Below are positions 28,983 to 37,638 of a DNA stretch of 64,000 nt, one piece after another (within the stretch, counting starts at the first letter, position 1; each line of letters opens with the position of its first letter). The notes below the pieces were generated by a model, which was given only the letters and a program-made list of their open reading frames with translations, was not told where the DNA came from and did not search any database. Where the stretch lies: assembly GCF_002312815.1 (NCBI RefSeq), contig NZ_NKQJ01000003.1:124001-188000 (forward strand). The letters run 5' to 3'. Source of the stretch: Agaribacterium haliotis. GTDB lineage: Bacteria > Pseudomonadota > Gammaproteobacteria > Pseudomonadales > Cellvibrionaceae. Position numbers and translations under genes: made by a program.

Positions 28983-29015
28983 GCCCCCCTTTTTTGAGAG
29001 GGGGCGCCTTTTTGA
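28983..29015 (+). terminator. Terminator-like hairpin in the dusB-fis leader
   Basis: GCCCCC (28983-28988) pairs with GGGGGC (29000-29005), followed by GCC and TTTTT, 50-60 bp upstream of dusB. It may end transcripts coming from the DUF3426 gene, or act as an attenuator if the dusB-fis promoter lies upstream of it. Confidence 0.5.
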
Positions 29016-29063
29016 GCAATAGTGCTCTAAGGCGACAGCGGACTTTCATCCAGTGGGGGAACA

Positions 29064-30053
29064 GTGTTGAAAATTGGCCCGTATGAGCTCGACAGCCCAG
29101 TTCTGCTCGCGCCAATGGCCGGCGTTACTGACCTCCCCTTTCGCAAGCTGTGCCGCCAGTTTGGCGCAGGATTGACAACCTCGGAGATGCTCACCAGCGA
29201 TACCAAGCTCTGGCATAGCCGAAAAAGCGCCAGCCGCCTGGTTGTCGAACCGCAAGACTGGCCTGTCAGTATGCAAATTGCTGGCAGCGAACCCTCGGAG
29301 CTCGCTGAAGCCGCGCAAGCCTGTGTTGAACTCGGTGCCCAGATTATCGACATCAATATGGGCTGCCCAGCCAAAAAAGTGTGTAAAAAAGCCGCCGGCT
29401 CAGCACTGCTCGGCGATGAAAAACAAGTAGAACGCATCCTTCGAGCCGTTGTCGAAGCGGTTGAAGTTCCGGTGACATTAAAAACACGCACCGGCATTGC
29501 GCCCGAACAAAAAAACGGCCCCCGGGTAGCAAAACTTGCAGAAGACATTGGGGTCAGCGCGGTCGCTATTCATGGCCGCACACGCGCCTGTCGTTTTAAC
29601 GGCGAGGCCGAATACAAAACAATTAAGAATATTGCCGCTGAGCTAGACATTCCGGTACTGGCCAATGGCGATATCAACAGCGCTGCGAAAGCGGCCGCTG
29701 TGAAGCACAATACCGGAGCAGCGGCCGTACTGATCGGTCGCGCAGCCCTGGGGCAACCCTGGCTGTTTAGAGAGATGAAGCATTTTCTGGTTACGGGCGC
29801 CTTGCCAGCCCCGCTAAACCTGAAACAAAAAAAGCAAGTAATTGAACAACACCTCAATGACTTGCACGCATTTTACGGCCCAGTGCAGGGCACAAGAATT
29901 GCGCGCAAGCATTTTGGCTGGTACTGCCAATACCTAGCCAACGGCGAACACTGGAGGAAACAGTTCAACCAACTGCAAGAGGCCGAGCAACAGCTCGAGC
30001 TAACCGACAAATATTTTCAATGGCTTTTTAGTTACGAGGAAGAAGCAGCATGA
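29064..30053 (+). CDS. dusB: tRNA-dihydrouridine synthase DusB
   Basis: Flavin enzyme that reduces uridine 17 of tRNA to dihydrouridine. The start is a GTG at 29064 ([27 protein letters not shown]), giving 329 residues. The catalytic cysteine is Cys101 in [20 protein letters not shown], and [22 protein letters not shown] and [11 protein letters not shown] are the family's FMN-barrel motifs. The stop overlaps the fis ATG by 4 bp, the well-known dusB-fis operon. Confidence 0.97.
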   Translation: MLKIGPYELDSPVLLAPMAGVTDLPFRKLCRQFGAGLTTSEMLTSDTKLWHSRKSASRLVVEPQDWPVSMQIAGSEPSELAEAAQACVELGAQIIDINMGCPAKKVCKKAAGSALLGDEKQVERILRAVVEAVEVPVTLKTRTGIAPEQKNGPRVAKLAEDIGVSAVAIHGRTRACRFNGEAEYKTIKNIAAELDIPVLANGDINSAAKAAAVKHNTGAAAVLIGRAALGQPWLFREMKHFLVTGALPAPLNLKQKKQVIEQHLNDLHAFYGPVQGTRIARKHFGWYCQYLANGEHWRKQFNQLQEAEQQLELTDKYFQWLFSYEEEAA

Positions 30054-30364
30054 ATACAGCGGACACGCTACTTACAGACCGAAACACTGACTTTGCCAGT
30101 CAGGTACCTGCGGCCAAAGACTATGTCGCGCCCCAGGATCAGTCTTTGCGTGACAGCGTCGAGCGCGCCGTAAGCAACTACTTTGAGCACCTGGAAGGTC
30201 ACGACGTTACCGACGTCTACGAAATGGTGCTCGCTGAAGTCGAAGCCCCATTACTTGAAGTAGTGATGAAATACACTCGCCACAACCAAACCCGCGCCGC
30301 CAACGTGCTGGGCCTGAACCGAGGTACGCTGCGCAAGAAGCTAAAGCAGTACGGACTGCTTTAA
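30050..30364 (+). CDS. fis: DNA-binding nucleoid protein Fis
   Basis: Small homodimeric nucleoid-associated protein that bends DNA and controls rRNA and growth-phase genes. The 104-residue protein ends with the helix-turn-helix [33 protein letters not shown], characteristic of Fis; the N-terminal arm is longer and less conserved. It is translationally coupled to dusB by a 4-bp overlap and is followed by a strong terminator. Confidence 0.96.
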   Translation: MNTADTLLTDRNTDFASQVPAAKDYVAPQDQSLRDSVERAVSNYFEHLEGHDVTDVYEMVLAEVEAPLLEVVMKYTRHNQTRAANVLGLNRGTLRKKLKQYGLL

Positions 30365-30387
30365 TCTCAAAATAATAGTGAAATACG

Positions 30388-30410
30388 AAAAGGGCCTTGT
30401 GCCCTTTTCT
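30388..30410 (+). terminator. Rho-independent terminator after fis
   Basis: AAAAGGGC (30388-30395), loop CTTGT, GCCCTTTT (30401-30408), then CT. It lies 24 bp after the fis stop and 36 bp before purH, so it separates the two transcription units. Confidence 0.85.
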
Positions 30411-30445
30411 TGGTTTAAGAAGCCCTCCAACCAAGGTCGAGGCCC

Positions 30446-32032
30446 ATGTCAGAAAAAAACTTAGTCAAAGTTAAACGCGCACTGATCAGCGTCAGTGATA
30501 AAAACGGTATTGTTGAATTTGCTCAAGCACTGAGCAATCAAGGTGTACAACTGCTCTCTACCGGCGGCACCTTTCGCCTGCTGCAAGAAAATAATATTGC
30601 CGTCACCGAAGTCAGTGACTACACCGGTTTCCCGGAAATGATGGACGGCCGCGTAAAAACTTTGCACCCTAAAGTCCACGGTGGCATCCTCGGCCGTCGC
30701 GGTCAGGACGATGCCATTATGGCCGAGCACGGCATTGATCAAATCGACATGGTCGTGGTTAACCTCTACCCCTTTGCACAAACCGTTGCCAAAGAAGGCT
30801 GCACCCTGCCAGATGCGATTGAAAATATCGATATCGGCGGCCCGACCATGGTTCGCTCCGCTGCGAAAAACTTTAACGACGTTGCGATAGTTGTAAACGC
30901 CTCGAGCTACGAAGCGGTGCTAGCAGAAATGAACAGCAACGACGGCCAGCTGAGCCGCGCAACTCGTTTTGATCTGAGTGTACAGGCTTTTGAGCACACC
31001 GCCGGCTACGACGGCATGATTGCCAACTACCTCGGCGCTAAGGTCCTCAACACTGAAGATTTAGAAGCCGAATTCCCTCGCACCTTTAACAGCCAGTTCC
31101 AGTTGACTCAAAGCATGCGCTACGGTGAAAACCCTCACCAGAACGCTGCGTTTTATGTCGACAAGAACTTCGAAGGCGCCAGCATCAGCACGGCCAAACA
31201 GTTGCAAGGTAAAGAACTGAGCTTTAACAACGTGGCCGATACTGACGCGGCCCTCGAAACCGTTAAGCAATTTGACGAGCCGGCCTGTGTTATCGTCAAG
31301 CACGCGAATCCTTGTGGCGTTGCTGTTAACGACAGCATTCTCGCCGCTTACGAACAAGCCTTTGCCACCGACCCAGAATCTGCCTTCGGCGGCATTATCG
31401 CGTTTAACCGCGAGCTTGATGCAGCAACGGCGTCTGCAATTGTTGAAAAACAATTTGTTGAAGTAATCATCGCGCCAACGATCGCAGCCGATGCAGTTGA
31501 AGTAGTTAAAGCGAAGAAAAACGTTCGCCTGCTTGAGTGTGGTCAGTGGGATGCGGCAATGACTGCCGGTTACGACTACAAAAAAGTTACCGGTGGCCTG
31601 CTGGTTCAAGACCGCGACAACGGCATTATCACTGCCGGCGATCTGAAAATCGTCAGCAAGCGCCAGCCGACTGAAGACGAAATCCGCGATCTGCTGTTTG
31701 CCTGGAAAGTTGGCAAGATGGTTAAGTCCAACGCGATTGTTTACGCACTGAATAACCAAACCGTTGGTATCGGTGCCGGCCAGATGAGCCGTGTTAACTC
31801 TGCACGTATCGCTGCGATTAAAGCTGAGCACGCCGGATTTGAAGTACCGGGTTCGGTTATGGCTTCAGATGCATTCTTCCCGTTCCGCGACGGTATCGAT
31901 AACGCCGCTAAAGTTGGAATTAAAGCTGTCATTCAGCCGGGCGGATCTATGCGCGATGAAGAAGTTATCGCAGCTGCTGACGAGCACGATATGGCGATGG
32001 TATTTACTGGCATGCGTCACTTCCGTCACTAA
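30446..32032 (+). CDS. purH: Bifunctional AICAR transformylase/IMP cyclohydrolase PurH
   Basis: Catalyses the last two steps of de novo purine synthesis: formylation of AICAR and closure to IMP. The 528 residues have an N-terminal cyclohydrolase (MGS-like) domain starting [20 protein letters not shown], with STGGTFRLL and [18 protein letters not shown], and a C-terminal transformylase with the [10 protein letters not shown] motif near residue 285 (catalytic Lys-His) and [14 protein letters not shown]. Length matches E. coli. purD follows in the same direction, separated by 195 bp holding a large palindrome. Confidence 0.98.
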   Translation: MSEKNLVKVKRALISVSDKNGIVEFAQALSNQGVQLLSTGGTFRLLQENNIAVTEVSDYTGFPEMMDGRVKTLHPKVHGGILGRRGQDDAIMAEHGIDQIDMVVVNLYPFAQTVAKEGCTLPDAIENIDIGGPTMVRSAAKNFNDVAIVVNASSYEAVLAEMNSNDGQLSRATRFDLSVQAFEHTAGYDGMIANYLGAKVLNTEDLEAEFPRTFNSQFQLTQSMRYGENPHQNAAFYVDKNFEGASISTAKQLQGKELSFNNVADTDAALETVKQFDEPACVIVKHANPCGVAVNDSILAAYEQAFATDPESAFGGIIAFNRELDAATASAIVEKQFVEVIIAPTIAADAVEVVKAKKNVRLLECGQWDAAMTAGYDYKKVTGGLLVQDRDNGIITAGDLKIVSKRQPTEDEIRDLLFAWKVGKMVKSNAIVYALNNQTVGIGAGQMSRVNSARIAAIKAEHAGFEVPGSVMASDAFFPFRDGIDNAAKVGIKAVIQPGGSMRDEEVIAAADEHDMAMVFTGMRHFRH

Positions 32033-32047
32033 GATTAAAGACCGCCA

Positions 32048-32144
32048 CAATTCAGGGGAAGGCACTCAGCGCCGCTCTAGACTCCCTGTGCGCTAAGCGG
32101 CCGCTCCCGGCGGCCGATTGCCCTTCGCAGCTCCCCCTGAATTG
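32048..32144. repeat. Large palindrome between purH and purD
   Basis: CAATTCAGGGG (32048-32058) and CCCCTGAATTG (32134-32144) form a perfect 11-bp outer stem, extended imperfectly by CCGC/GCGG. Inside is a strong hairpin CGGCCGC/GCGGCCG around 32098-32116 and a weaker GCGC/GCGC pair to its left. The overall fold, a stem enclosing two hairpins, resembles the four elements at 8718, 26097, 33523 and 33692, but the core sequence is different and lacks the GGA loops. Confidence 0.65.
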
Positions 32145-32227
32145 CGGCTAAGTGCCAAAGCTTAAGCTGTACAAACAAAACCTATTCAAAGTACACACTC
32201 TGAGTAGGTCCTGAAAAGGAAAGACAA

Positions 32228-33517
32228 ATGAAAATTTTAGTAATTGGTGGCGGTGGCCGCGAACATGCTCTGGCCTGGAAAGCAGCTCAGAGCGCCAATG
32301 TTGAAACTGTATTTTTGGCTCCGGGCAATGCCGGTAGCGCGCGCGACAACAAACTTAAGAACGTCGATATCGACGTAGGCGATTTCGAAAAGCTCGCGGA
32401 TTTTGCCAAGATGGAAGGTGTTGAGCTGACTATTGTTGGCCCTGAAGCGCCACTGGTTGACGGTGTGGTCGACTTCTTTAAAGAAAAGGGCCTGGCTTGC
32501 TTCGGCCCAAGTAAAGGCGCTTCTCAGCTTGAAGGCTCCAAAGCCTTCACCAAAGACTTCCTCGCCCGCCACAATATTCCTACCGCTGCCTACCAGAGCT
32601 TTACCGAAGTTGAGCCTGCGCTGGCCTATTTGAAAGAGCAAGGCGCGCCTATTGTTGTTAAGGCTGACGGCCTTGCTGCAGGTAAAGGCGTAATTGTTGC
32701 GATGGATCTTGAGACTGCTGAAGAAGCGGTTAAAGACATGTTAAGTGGCAACGCCTTTGGCGATGCTGGCTGTCGCGTAGTGATCGAAGAGTTTCTGACC
32801 GGTGAAGAGGCGTCATTTATCGTTATCGCCGATGGCGTTAACGTTCTGCCTATGGCAACCAGTCAGGATCACAAACGCGCTGGCGACGGCGACACGGGTT
32901 TAAATACCGGTGGCATGGGCGCTTACAGCCCGGCTCCTGTTGTTACTGACGAAGTTTACGCCCGCATTATGGATGAGGTCATTATGCCGACCATTCGCGG
33001 CATGGCAGCCGAGGGCAATGACTACACTGGTTTCCTCTACGCGGGTCTGATGATCAACGAAGAAGGCGCACCAAAGGTTATCGAATATAACTGTCGTTTT
33101 GGTGACCCTGAAACCCAGCCCATTATGATGCGTTTGCAGAGCGACCTTCCTGCGCTTTGTCAGGCAGCTCTCGATGGCAAGCTCGACCAGTGTGAAACCA
33201 AATGGGACGAGCGTCCGGCTGTTGGTGTTGTTCTCGCCGCTGGCGGTTACCCGGGTTCTTACAACAAGGGTGATGTGATTAACGGTCTCGATGGCATCGA
33301 TACTGACAGCGCGAAAGTTTTCCACGCTGGCACTTCAGAAAAAGACGGCAACGTTGTCACCAACGGCGGCCGTGTTTTGTGTGCGACGGCGCTTGGCAAC
33401 TCTGTGACCGAAGCTCAGAAAGCAGCTTACGATCTTGCCAATAAGATCGACTGGAAAGACGTCTACAAACGCAACGATATTGCCTATCGTGCAATTGCGC
33501 GTGAGCAAGGCGAATAA
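32228..33517 (+). CDS. purD: Phosphoribosylamine--glycine ligase PurD
   Basis: ATP-grasp ligase making glycinamide ribonucleotide, the second step of purine synthesis. The 429-residue protein starts MKILVIGGGGREHALAWKAAQS, the family signature, with KADGLAAGKGVIVAMD near residue 145 (ATP-binding), TGGMGAYSPAP near residue 225 and IEYNCRFGDPETQPIMMRL near residue 285, which holds metal ligands. The length is normal, and a clear AAAAGGAAAGAC ribosome-binding site precedes the ATG. Confidence 0.98.
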   Translation: MKILVIGGGGREHALAWKAAQSANVETVFLAPGNAGSARDNKLKNVDIDVGDFEKLADFAKMEGVELTIVGPEAPLVDGVVDFFKEKGLACFGPSKGASQLEGSKAFTKDFLARHNIPTAAYQSFTEVEPALAYLKEQGAPIVVKADGLAAGKGVIVAMDLETAEEAVKDMLSGNAFGDAGCRVVIEEFLTGEEASFIVIADGVNVLPMATSQDHKRAGDGDTGLNTGGMGAYSPAPVVTDEVYARIMDEVIMPTIRGMAAEGNDYTGFLYAGLMINEEGAPKVIEYNCRFGDPETQPIMMRLQSDLPALCQAALDGKLDQCETKWDERPAVGVVLAAGGYPGSYNKGDVINGLDGIDTDSAKVFHAGTSEKDGNVVTNGGRVLCATALGNSVTEAQKAAYDLANKIDWKDVYKRNDIAYRAIAREQGE

Positions 33518-33522
33518 CTGAG

Positions 33523-33636
33523 GGGAGCAAATAGCTGAGAGTGCATTCAGGAGACGTCGTAAACCCATCCATGGGGACTTGACCGCCGCATCCATGCGGC
33601 AGACACTCCTTCATACACCCTCAACTCTTCGCTCTC
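33523..33636 (-). repeat. Palindromic two-hairpin element, copy 3 (reverse orientation)
   Basis: Begins 6 bp after the purD stop. The outer arms, about 33523-33553 and 33606-33636, pair imperfectly over about 31 nt; the inner 18 nt match at 14 positions with two more possible G-U pairs. Read on the minus strand the hairpins are GCCGCA/TGCGGC with loop TGGA (33600-33585) and CCCA/TGGG with loop TGGA (33575-33564). The core lies opposite to copies 1, 2 and 4. Its translated frames explain spurious small ORFs here. Confidence 0.82.
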
Positions 33637-33691
33637 TGACAAAGTGCCACATCCAAACGGGGCAAATCTGACTCTGCGATCGTGGCACTGA

Positions 33692-33799
33692 GGAAGCTGA
33701 TAATAAAGGTGCGAGGGACCGTTGATGGCATGGATGCCATCGTCGAGCCTACATGGATGTATTAACGGCATGTCCCGAGGGCCTTTATTATCAGCTTCC
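33692..33799 (+). repeat. Palindromic two-hairpin element, copy 4
   Basis: The clearest copy. The outer arms are perfect over 18 bp (33692-33709 and 33782-33799, starting GGAAGCTGATAATAAAGG on the left) and extend to about 28 nt with four mismatches. Hairpin one is GATGGCA/TGCCATC with loop TGGA (33724-33741); hairpin two is TACA/TGTA with loop TGGA (33750-33761). Stem sequences differ from copies 1 and 3, yet pairing and loop are kept, so structure appears conserved rather than sequence. Confidence 0.87.
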
Positions 33800-33886
33800 G
33801 CTCCCTGCTCGAGGCACTAAGCCAAGCTGTGCCACCAACTTCCTAGCAGCCAATCCCAACTCCCTCATTTCAAATACCAGAAACAA

Positions 33887-34279
33887 ATGCCTAAGAGTAA
33901 GACTGAAGTAAAACTGGTGAGTTACGGAATTTATTCACAGTGGGATAGTGAATCTAAAGATTTACCAAAACTCCTAAAGTTTACGACTGATATTCCCGCT
34001 GAGATCGATATTGAATTTGGCTTTATCGTCAATATCAAAAAAGCCAAAGGAAAACAGCTTCACTACTGTATTAAACACCCCGGTATACTCGATGAAAATG
34101 GGCAGCTTCGTGCAGCGTTTCGCGGTACTGTTTATGTGCGGGATAACAACTGGAGCTTTTTTCTCGGCGACACGATTTGGCCACCCATTGCCGATAAACT
34201 CGGTGCCTGGCATTTAAGCCTTGAACTCGATGGCAAGCTTATCGCCGAAAAGACCTTTGAAATACAAAACCAATTATGA
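33887..34279 (+). CDS. DUF3859-like protein
   Basis: Function unknown. The 130-residue cytoplasmic protein begins MPKSKTEVKLVSYGIYSQWD and has alternating hydrophobic strands (IDIEFGFIVNIKKAKGK, HYCIKHPGIL, NWSFFLGDTIWP) ending in WHLSLELDGKLIAEKTFEI, a beta-sandwich-like pattern. I associate it with DUF3859 from memory. It overlaps the PACE gene by 4 bp, so both are one unit. Its codon use is more A+T-rich than purD or coq7, consistent with later arrival. Confidence 0.7.
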   Translation: MPKSKTEVKLVSYGIYSQWDSESKDLPKLLKFTTDIPAEIDIEFGFIVNIKKAKGKQLHYCIKHPGILDENGQLRAAFRGTVYVRDNNWSFFLGDTIWPPIADKLGAWHLSLELDGKLIAEKTFEIQNQL

Positions 34280-34734
34280 GCGTTAAAGAACGTATTTTTC
34301 ACATGCTGCTGTTTGAGGCAATCGCGCTGTTATTATTTACTGCGGCTGCGGTTGTATTTACCGGTGATGGCGCATTAAAAATGTCTACACTCGCGCTGGT
34401 ATTATCGCTGATAGCAATGAGCTGGAACTACTTCTTCAACTGGGCCTTTGATCGCATCTACGGCGCCGAGCGCATTAAGCGCGGCTTAAAATTGCGAGCC
34501 TGGCACGCCACCACCTTTGAGCTCGGCATGGTCATCTTATCGTTTCCAGTGATTATGCTCTGGCTCGATCTGGGGTTTTGGGGCGTATTGTTATTTGACG
34601 CCGCAGCTGTCAGCTTCTTTTTTATCTACGCAATCATTTACAACTGGCTTTACGACCAAATCCGCTTTCGTTTACTCGGGCCTATTGAGCAGTCGCCGAA
34701 GTTAGAATCAAAAGCGGAAACGACGTCAAACTAA
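34276..34734 (+). CDS. PACE family efflux transporter
   Basis: Small multidrug/proton antiporter of the AceI type. The 152-residue protein has four predicted membrane segments arranged as two repeated pairs: one starting MSVKERIFHMLLFEAIALLLFTAA and another LRAWHATTFELGMVILSFPVIMLWL. Each pair has a conserved acidic residue in its first helix, as expected for the BTP domain, including Glu14 in LLFEA, the probable proton-coupling residue. WNYFFNWAFDRIYG is the family's pair-linking motif. It is coupled to the upstream DUF3859 gene and converges with the Ycf46-like gene. Confidence 0.9.
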   Translation: MSVKERIFHMLLFEAIALLLFTAAAVVFTGDGALKMSTLALVLSLIAMSWNYFFNWAFDRIYGAERIKRGLKLRAWHATTFELGMVILSFPVIMLWLDLGFWGVLLFDAAAVSFFFIYAIIYNWLYDQIRFRLLGPIEQSPKLESKAETTSN

Positions 34735-34784
34735 AACCTCCCAAAAACACCGGGCCACTGTCAAATGCCGGCACACAGCATCAC

Positions 34785-36248
34785 TCACGCCGGCACCGAA
34801 CGATCGGCCGCCCAGCTTCTGAGCGCTGCCATTTTCTCAGCTTGCAGCACGCTCAGCGGGCGTGTTTGGGCCAGCGCTTCGCACAAATGTGCTTGATTAA
34901 GCTCGATCGCCTCAGCTTGCGCGTGATAACAAGCCGAAACCAGCGCCTGCTCTATTTCCGCACCGGTAAAGGCGGCACTGGCCGACGCTAACTCGGATAA
35001 ATCAAAGTGCTCACTACTTATAGCGCGCTTGTGTAAATGCAGCTTAAAAATCTCTGCCCGGACCTCTGCATCGGGCAGATCGACAAAAAATACTTCGTCA
35101 AAACGCCCCTTGCGCATCAGCTCTGGGGGCAATTGGCTAATGTCATTGCTGGTGGCAACCAGAAAAACCTTGCTGCGGCGCTCGGCCATCCAGGTTAGCA
35201 AAGTGCCAAGTAAACGCTTACCGACTGAGTTGTCAGCATCTTCCGCCAAACCTTTTTCGAGCTCATCAATCCACAAAACGCAGGGCTGCATGTTGTCGGC
35301 AAGCTTGAGCGCTTCGCGCAGGTTGCGCTCGGTCTCACCGATATACTTGTTGTACAGGGCCGCCATATCCAAGCGCAGCAGTGGCAGCTGCCACATGCCT
35401 GCAACCGCCTTCGCTGCAAGACTTTTGCCGCCTCCTTGCACACCAAAAAGTAACAGGCCCTTGAGTGTATCCGGTGCGTCATCAAACATGGCCGGCTTGC
35501 GTTTCTCCAGCCAGGCTTTCATATTTCGAAAACCCGCCACATCGGCAAGCCCGGCCGTTTGGTACTCAAAGTGCAGCACGCTGTCCATATCCATCAGCGC
35601 AAACTTAGCTTTGTTAAGCGCCGGCACGTCGCTTTCGCTAATCGCACCATCGTCGGCAATTGCCCCCCAAGCCAGGCGCTTAACATCCTCGTGCGGCAGG
35701 CCTTTTAAATTCTGTACCAGCAGCTCAAGACTTTGCGCATCCGTTTTTACCCGCTGCCCACCGTTCTCTTCTTGCCAGCGCCGCGCTTCGAGCCGAACCA
35801 GGGCCGCAATTTCATTTTCATCCGGAAGCTTAAGTTTTGCTTTGGCGCTCAGGCGGGTGAGCTCGGGCGGTACAGTCAGGCGATGACTCAGCAAAAGCAC
35901 CTTTTGCTCGTTGCCGAGGCCAAGCTGCGCGATATCTTTAAGTAGGCGAATAATCAAGGCATCGTCAAGAAACGCATGCATGTCACACAGCACAAATAAA
36001 TGCGGGCCACTTACAGCCTTCATGTGGCGCAGCGCAGCTTCGGGCTCGGCGTAGTTCTCGGCCTCACTGAGTTCAAGGCCAAAACCCAACGGCGCAATGC
36101 CGTCGGTGCGGGTCCAGTAACTCGCGGCAACATTCATCTGCCTGGCGTGAGCGCTCAGTAATTCAAGGGCACGGCGCTCGTCAAAGCTCTCCAGTACAAT
36201 CAACGGTGCGCGACCGCGCAGCAATATACCCAGGTCACTATTGTTCAT
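34785..36248 (-). CDS. AAA+ ATPase of the Ycf46 type
   Basis: Cytoplasmic ATPase of unknown role. The 487-residue protein has a degenerate N-terminal domain (residues 1-170, [21 protein letters not shown]) and a complete AAA+ core: Walker A GVQGGGKS with Lys275, Walker [11 protein letters not shown], the sensor VATSND and the arginine-finger region [16 protein letters not shown]. Chloroplast and cyanobacterial Ycf46 has the same layout. It is monocistronic here, opposite to PACE and coq7; no partner is evident. Confidence 0.88.
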   Translation of the reverse strand: MNNSDLGILLRGRAPLIVLESFDERRALELLSAHARQMNVAASYWTRTDGIAPLGFGLELSEAENYAEPEAALRHMKAVSGPHLFVLCDMHAFLDDALIIRLLKDIAQLGLGNEQKVLLLSHRLTVPPELTRLSAKAKLKLPDENEIAALVRLEARRWQEENGGQRVKTDAQSLELLVQNLKGLPHEDVKRLAWGAIADDGAISESDVPALNKAKFALMDMDSVLHFEYQTAGLADVAGFRNMKAWLEKRKPAMFDDAPDTLKGLLLFGVQGGGKSLAAKAVAGMWQLPLLRLDMAALYNKYIGETERNLREALKLADNMQPCVLWIDELEKGLAEDADNSVGKRLLGTLLTWMAERRSKVFLVATSNDISQLPPELMRKGRFDEVFFVDLPDAEVRAEIFKLHLHKRAISSEHFDLSELASASAAFTGAEIEQALVSACYHAQAEAIELNQAHLCEALAQTRPLSVLQAEKMAALRSWAADRSVPA

Positions 36249-36380
36249 GGTCCTTCCTTAAACAGCGGCCAATGCCTTGTTAAACTTTTCCACTTAGCCC
36301 ACCTCCGAACCAGAAAAGCGCTACCCAAATATTGGAGGCGGCGGTACAGTGTAGGTGAATACGCTCAAACACAGAAGAAT

Positions 36381-37019
36381 ATGCGCCAACTATCCCTGTT
36401 AGATCAATTTATCTGCGAGGCAGACCGCGCCCTGCGCTCGCTGAGCCCAAATACCAAGCCGGCCATGCACAGCTCTCCGGCCGACGGTGTGGCCGAAGCC
36501 GAGCTCGATAGCAAACAGAAAAAGCATGCCGCCGGGCTGATGCGTGTCAACCACAGCGGTGAGGTGTGTGCTCAAGCTCTGTATCAGGGCCAGGCATTAA
36601 CGGCAAAATTAACGGCGGTCAGAGAAGAAATGCAGCAGGCCGCCGACGAAGAAATAGATCACCTGGCCTGGTGTGAAGCGCGCTTAAAAGAGCTCGACAG
36701 CCACGCCAGCGTATTTAATCCGCTTTGGTACGGGCTCAGTTTTAGCATAGGCGCCGGCGCGGGTTTGATCAGCGACAAAGTCAGCTTAGGTTTTGTCGCG
36801 GCAACGGAGGAGCGAGTCTGCGCTCATTTAGAAGAGCATTTGCAGAGCCTGCCAGAGAACGACTTGCGCTCCAGAGCCGTCGTCACACAAATGCTTAAAG
36901 ACGAAGCCAAACACCAGCATATGGCCCTGGAAGCCGGCGGCTACAACTTTCCTCGGCCGATAAAGCAGGCCATGACGTTTATCAGCAAAATCATGACCTC
37001 AAGCAGCTATAGAATTTAA
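36381..37019 (+). CDS. coq7: 2-nonaprenyl-3-methyl-6-methoxy-1,4-benzoquinol hydroxylase Coq7
   Basis: Membrane-associated di-iron hydroxylase of ubiquinone synthesis. The 212-residue protein carries the carboxylate-bridged di-iron ligands in [42 protein letters not shown] and [14 protein letters not shown], each with the Glu/His pattern of the family. The N-terminal 50 residues are an extension with low conservation. In Pseudomonas coq7 is also near crp and trpC, with an OsmC gene. Confidence 0.96.
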   Translation: MRQLSLLDQFICEADRALRSLSPNTKPAMHSSPADGVAEAELDSKQKKHAAGLMRVNHSGEVCAQALYQGQALTAKLTAVREEMQQAADEEIDHLAWCEARLKELDSHASVFNPLWYGLSFSIGAGAGLISDKVSLGFVAATEERVCAHLEEHLQSLPENDLRSRAVVTQMLKDEAKHQHMALEAGGYNFPRPIKQAMTFISKIMTSSSYRI

Positions 37020-37050
37020 GTGGTCTAAGACCTAAACAGCTGGCGCCTCG

Positions 37051-37482
37051 CTATGACTCCAAGATCTCATAGCTGTGGCTTACCTCAACGCCTGCAGCTT
37101 CGAGCATAATCGAGGCCGAGCAATACTTTTCAGCCGAGAGTGCGACCGCCCGCTTAACCAAGGCTTCTTTTAAGCTCTGCCCCTTGACCTTAAAGTGCAG
37201 GTGAATTTTGGTAAATACCGCCGGTACGGCGTCGGCTCGCTCGGCCTCAATATCGACATCCACGTCGTCGATCTGCTGGCGACTCTTTTGCAAAATACTG
37301 ACAACATCAAAGGTCGAACAGCCGCCCAAACCCAACAACAGCATTTCCATTGGGCGCGGACCCTGGTTTTCCCCACCGTGATCCGGTGGGCCGTCCATCG
37401 TTACAGAATGGCCCGAGCCCGACTCAGCAACAAACTTGGCCTTGCCGGCCCAGGAGACTTTCGCTTTCATTTTTTTACTCAA
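37051..37482 (-). CDS. OsmC family protein, YhfA-like
   Basis: Probable peroxide-reducing or thiol-active protein of the OsmC/Ohr superfamily, YhfA branch. The 143 residues contain the two conserved cysteines in [13 protein letters not shown] and [10 protein letters not shown], plus [21 protein letters not shown]. No specific substrate can be named. In E. coli and Pseudomonas the same gene lies next to crp, as here, where the two are divergent. Confidence 0.92.
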   Translation of the reverse strand: MSKKMKAKVSWAGKAKFVAESGSGHSVTMDGPPDHGGENQGPRPMEMLLLGLGGCSTFDVVSILQKSRQQIDDVDVDIEAERADAVPAVFTKIHLHFKVKGQSLKEALVKRAVALSAEKYCSASIMLEAAGVEVSHSYEILES

Positions 37483-37538
37483 ACTGTGCTATTGGTCCGC
37501 CTATATGAGGCATTAGTCCGAAAAATTCAAGTCTGCGC

Positions 37539-37564
37539 TGGCACAAGAACAGACTTTTGTGCCA
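37539..37564. promoter_or_regulatory. Palindrome in the osmC-crp divergent promoter region
   Basis: TGGCACAA (37539-37546) and TTGTGCCA (37557-37564) form a perfect 8-bp inverted repeat with 10-bp spacing, flanked by GCGC on both sides. It lies 75 bp upstream of crp. It may be an operator or a leader hairpin. It does not fit the TGTGA-N6-TCACA Crp site well. Confidence 0.45.
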
Positions 37565-37638
37565 AGATCAGCGCCTGCTTTACCCGAAGCCGCAATTTGG
37601 ACGGCTACATAGCTGCCCAAAATCTGCAATCAGGCACT

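Noticed and set aside
33547-33771. 74-codon minus-strand frame after purD
   Set aside because: It spans element copies 3 and 4 and comes from repeat DNA.
37195-37638. N-terminal extension of crp by 148 codons
   Set aside because: It overlaps the osmC-like gene on the opposite strand, and no Crp homology exists before residue MIIRNG.
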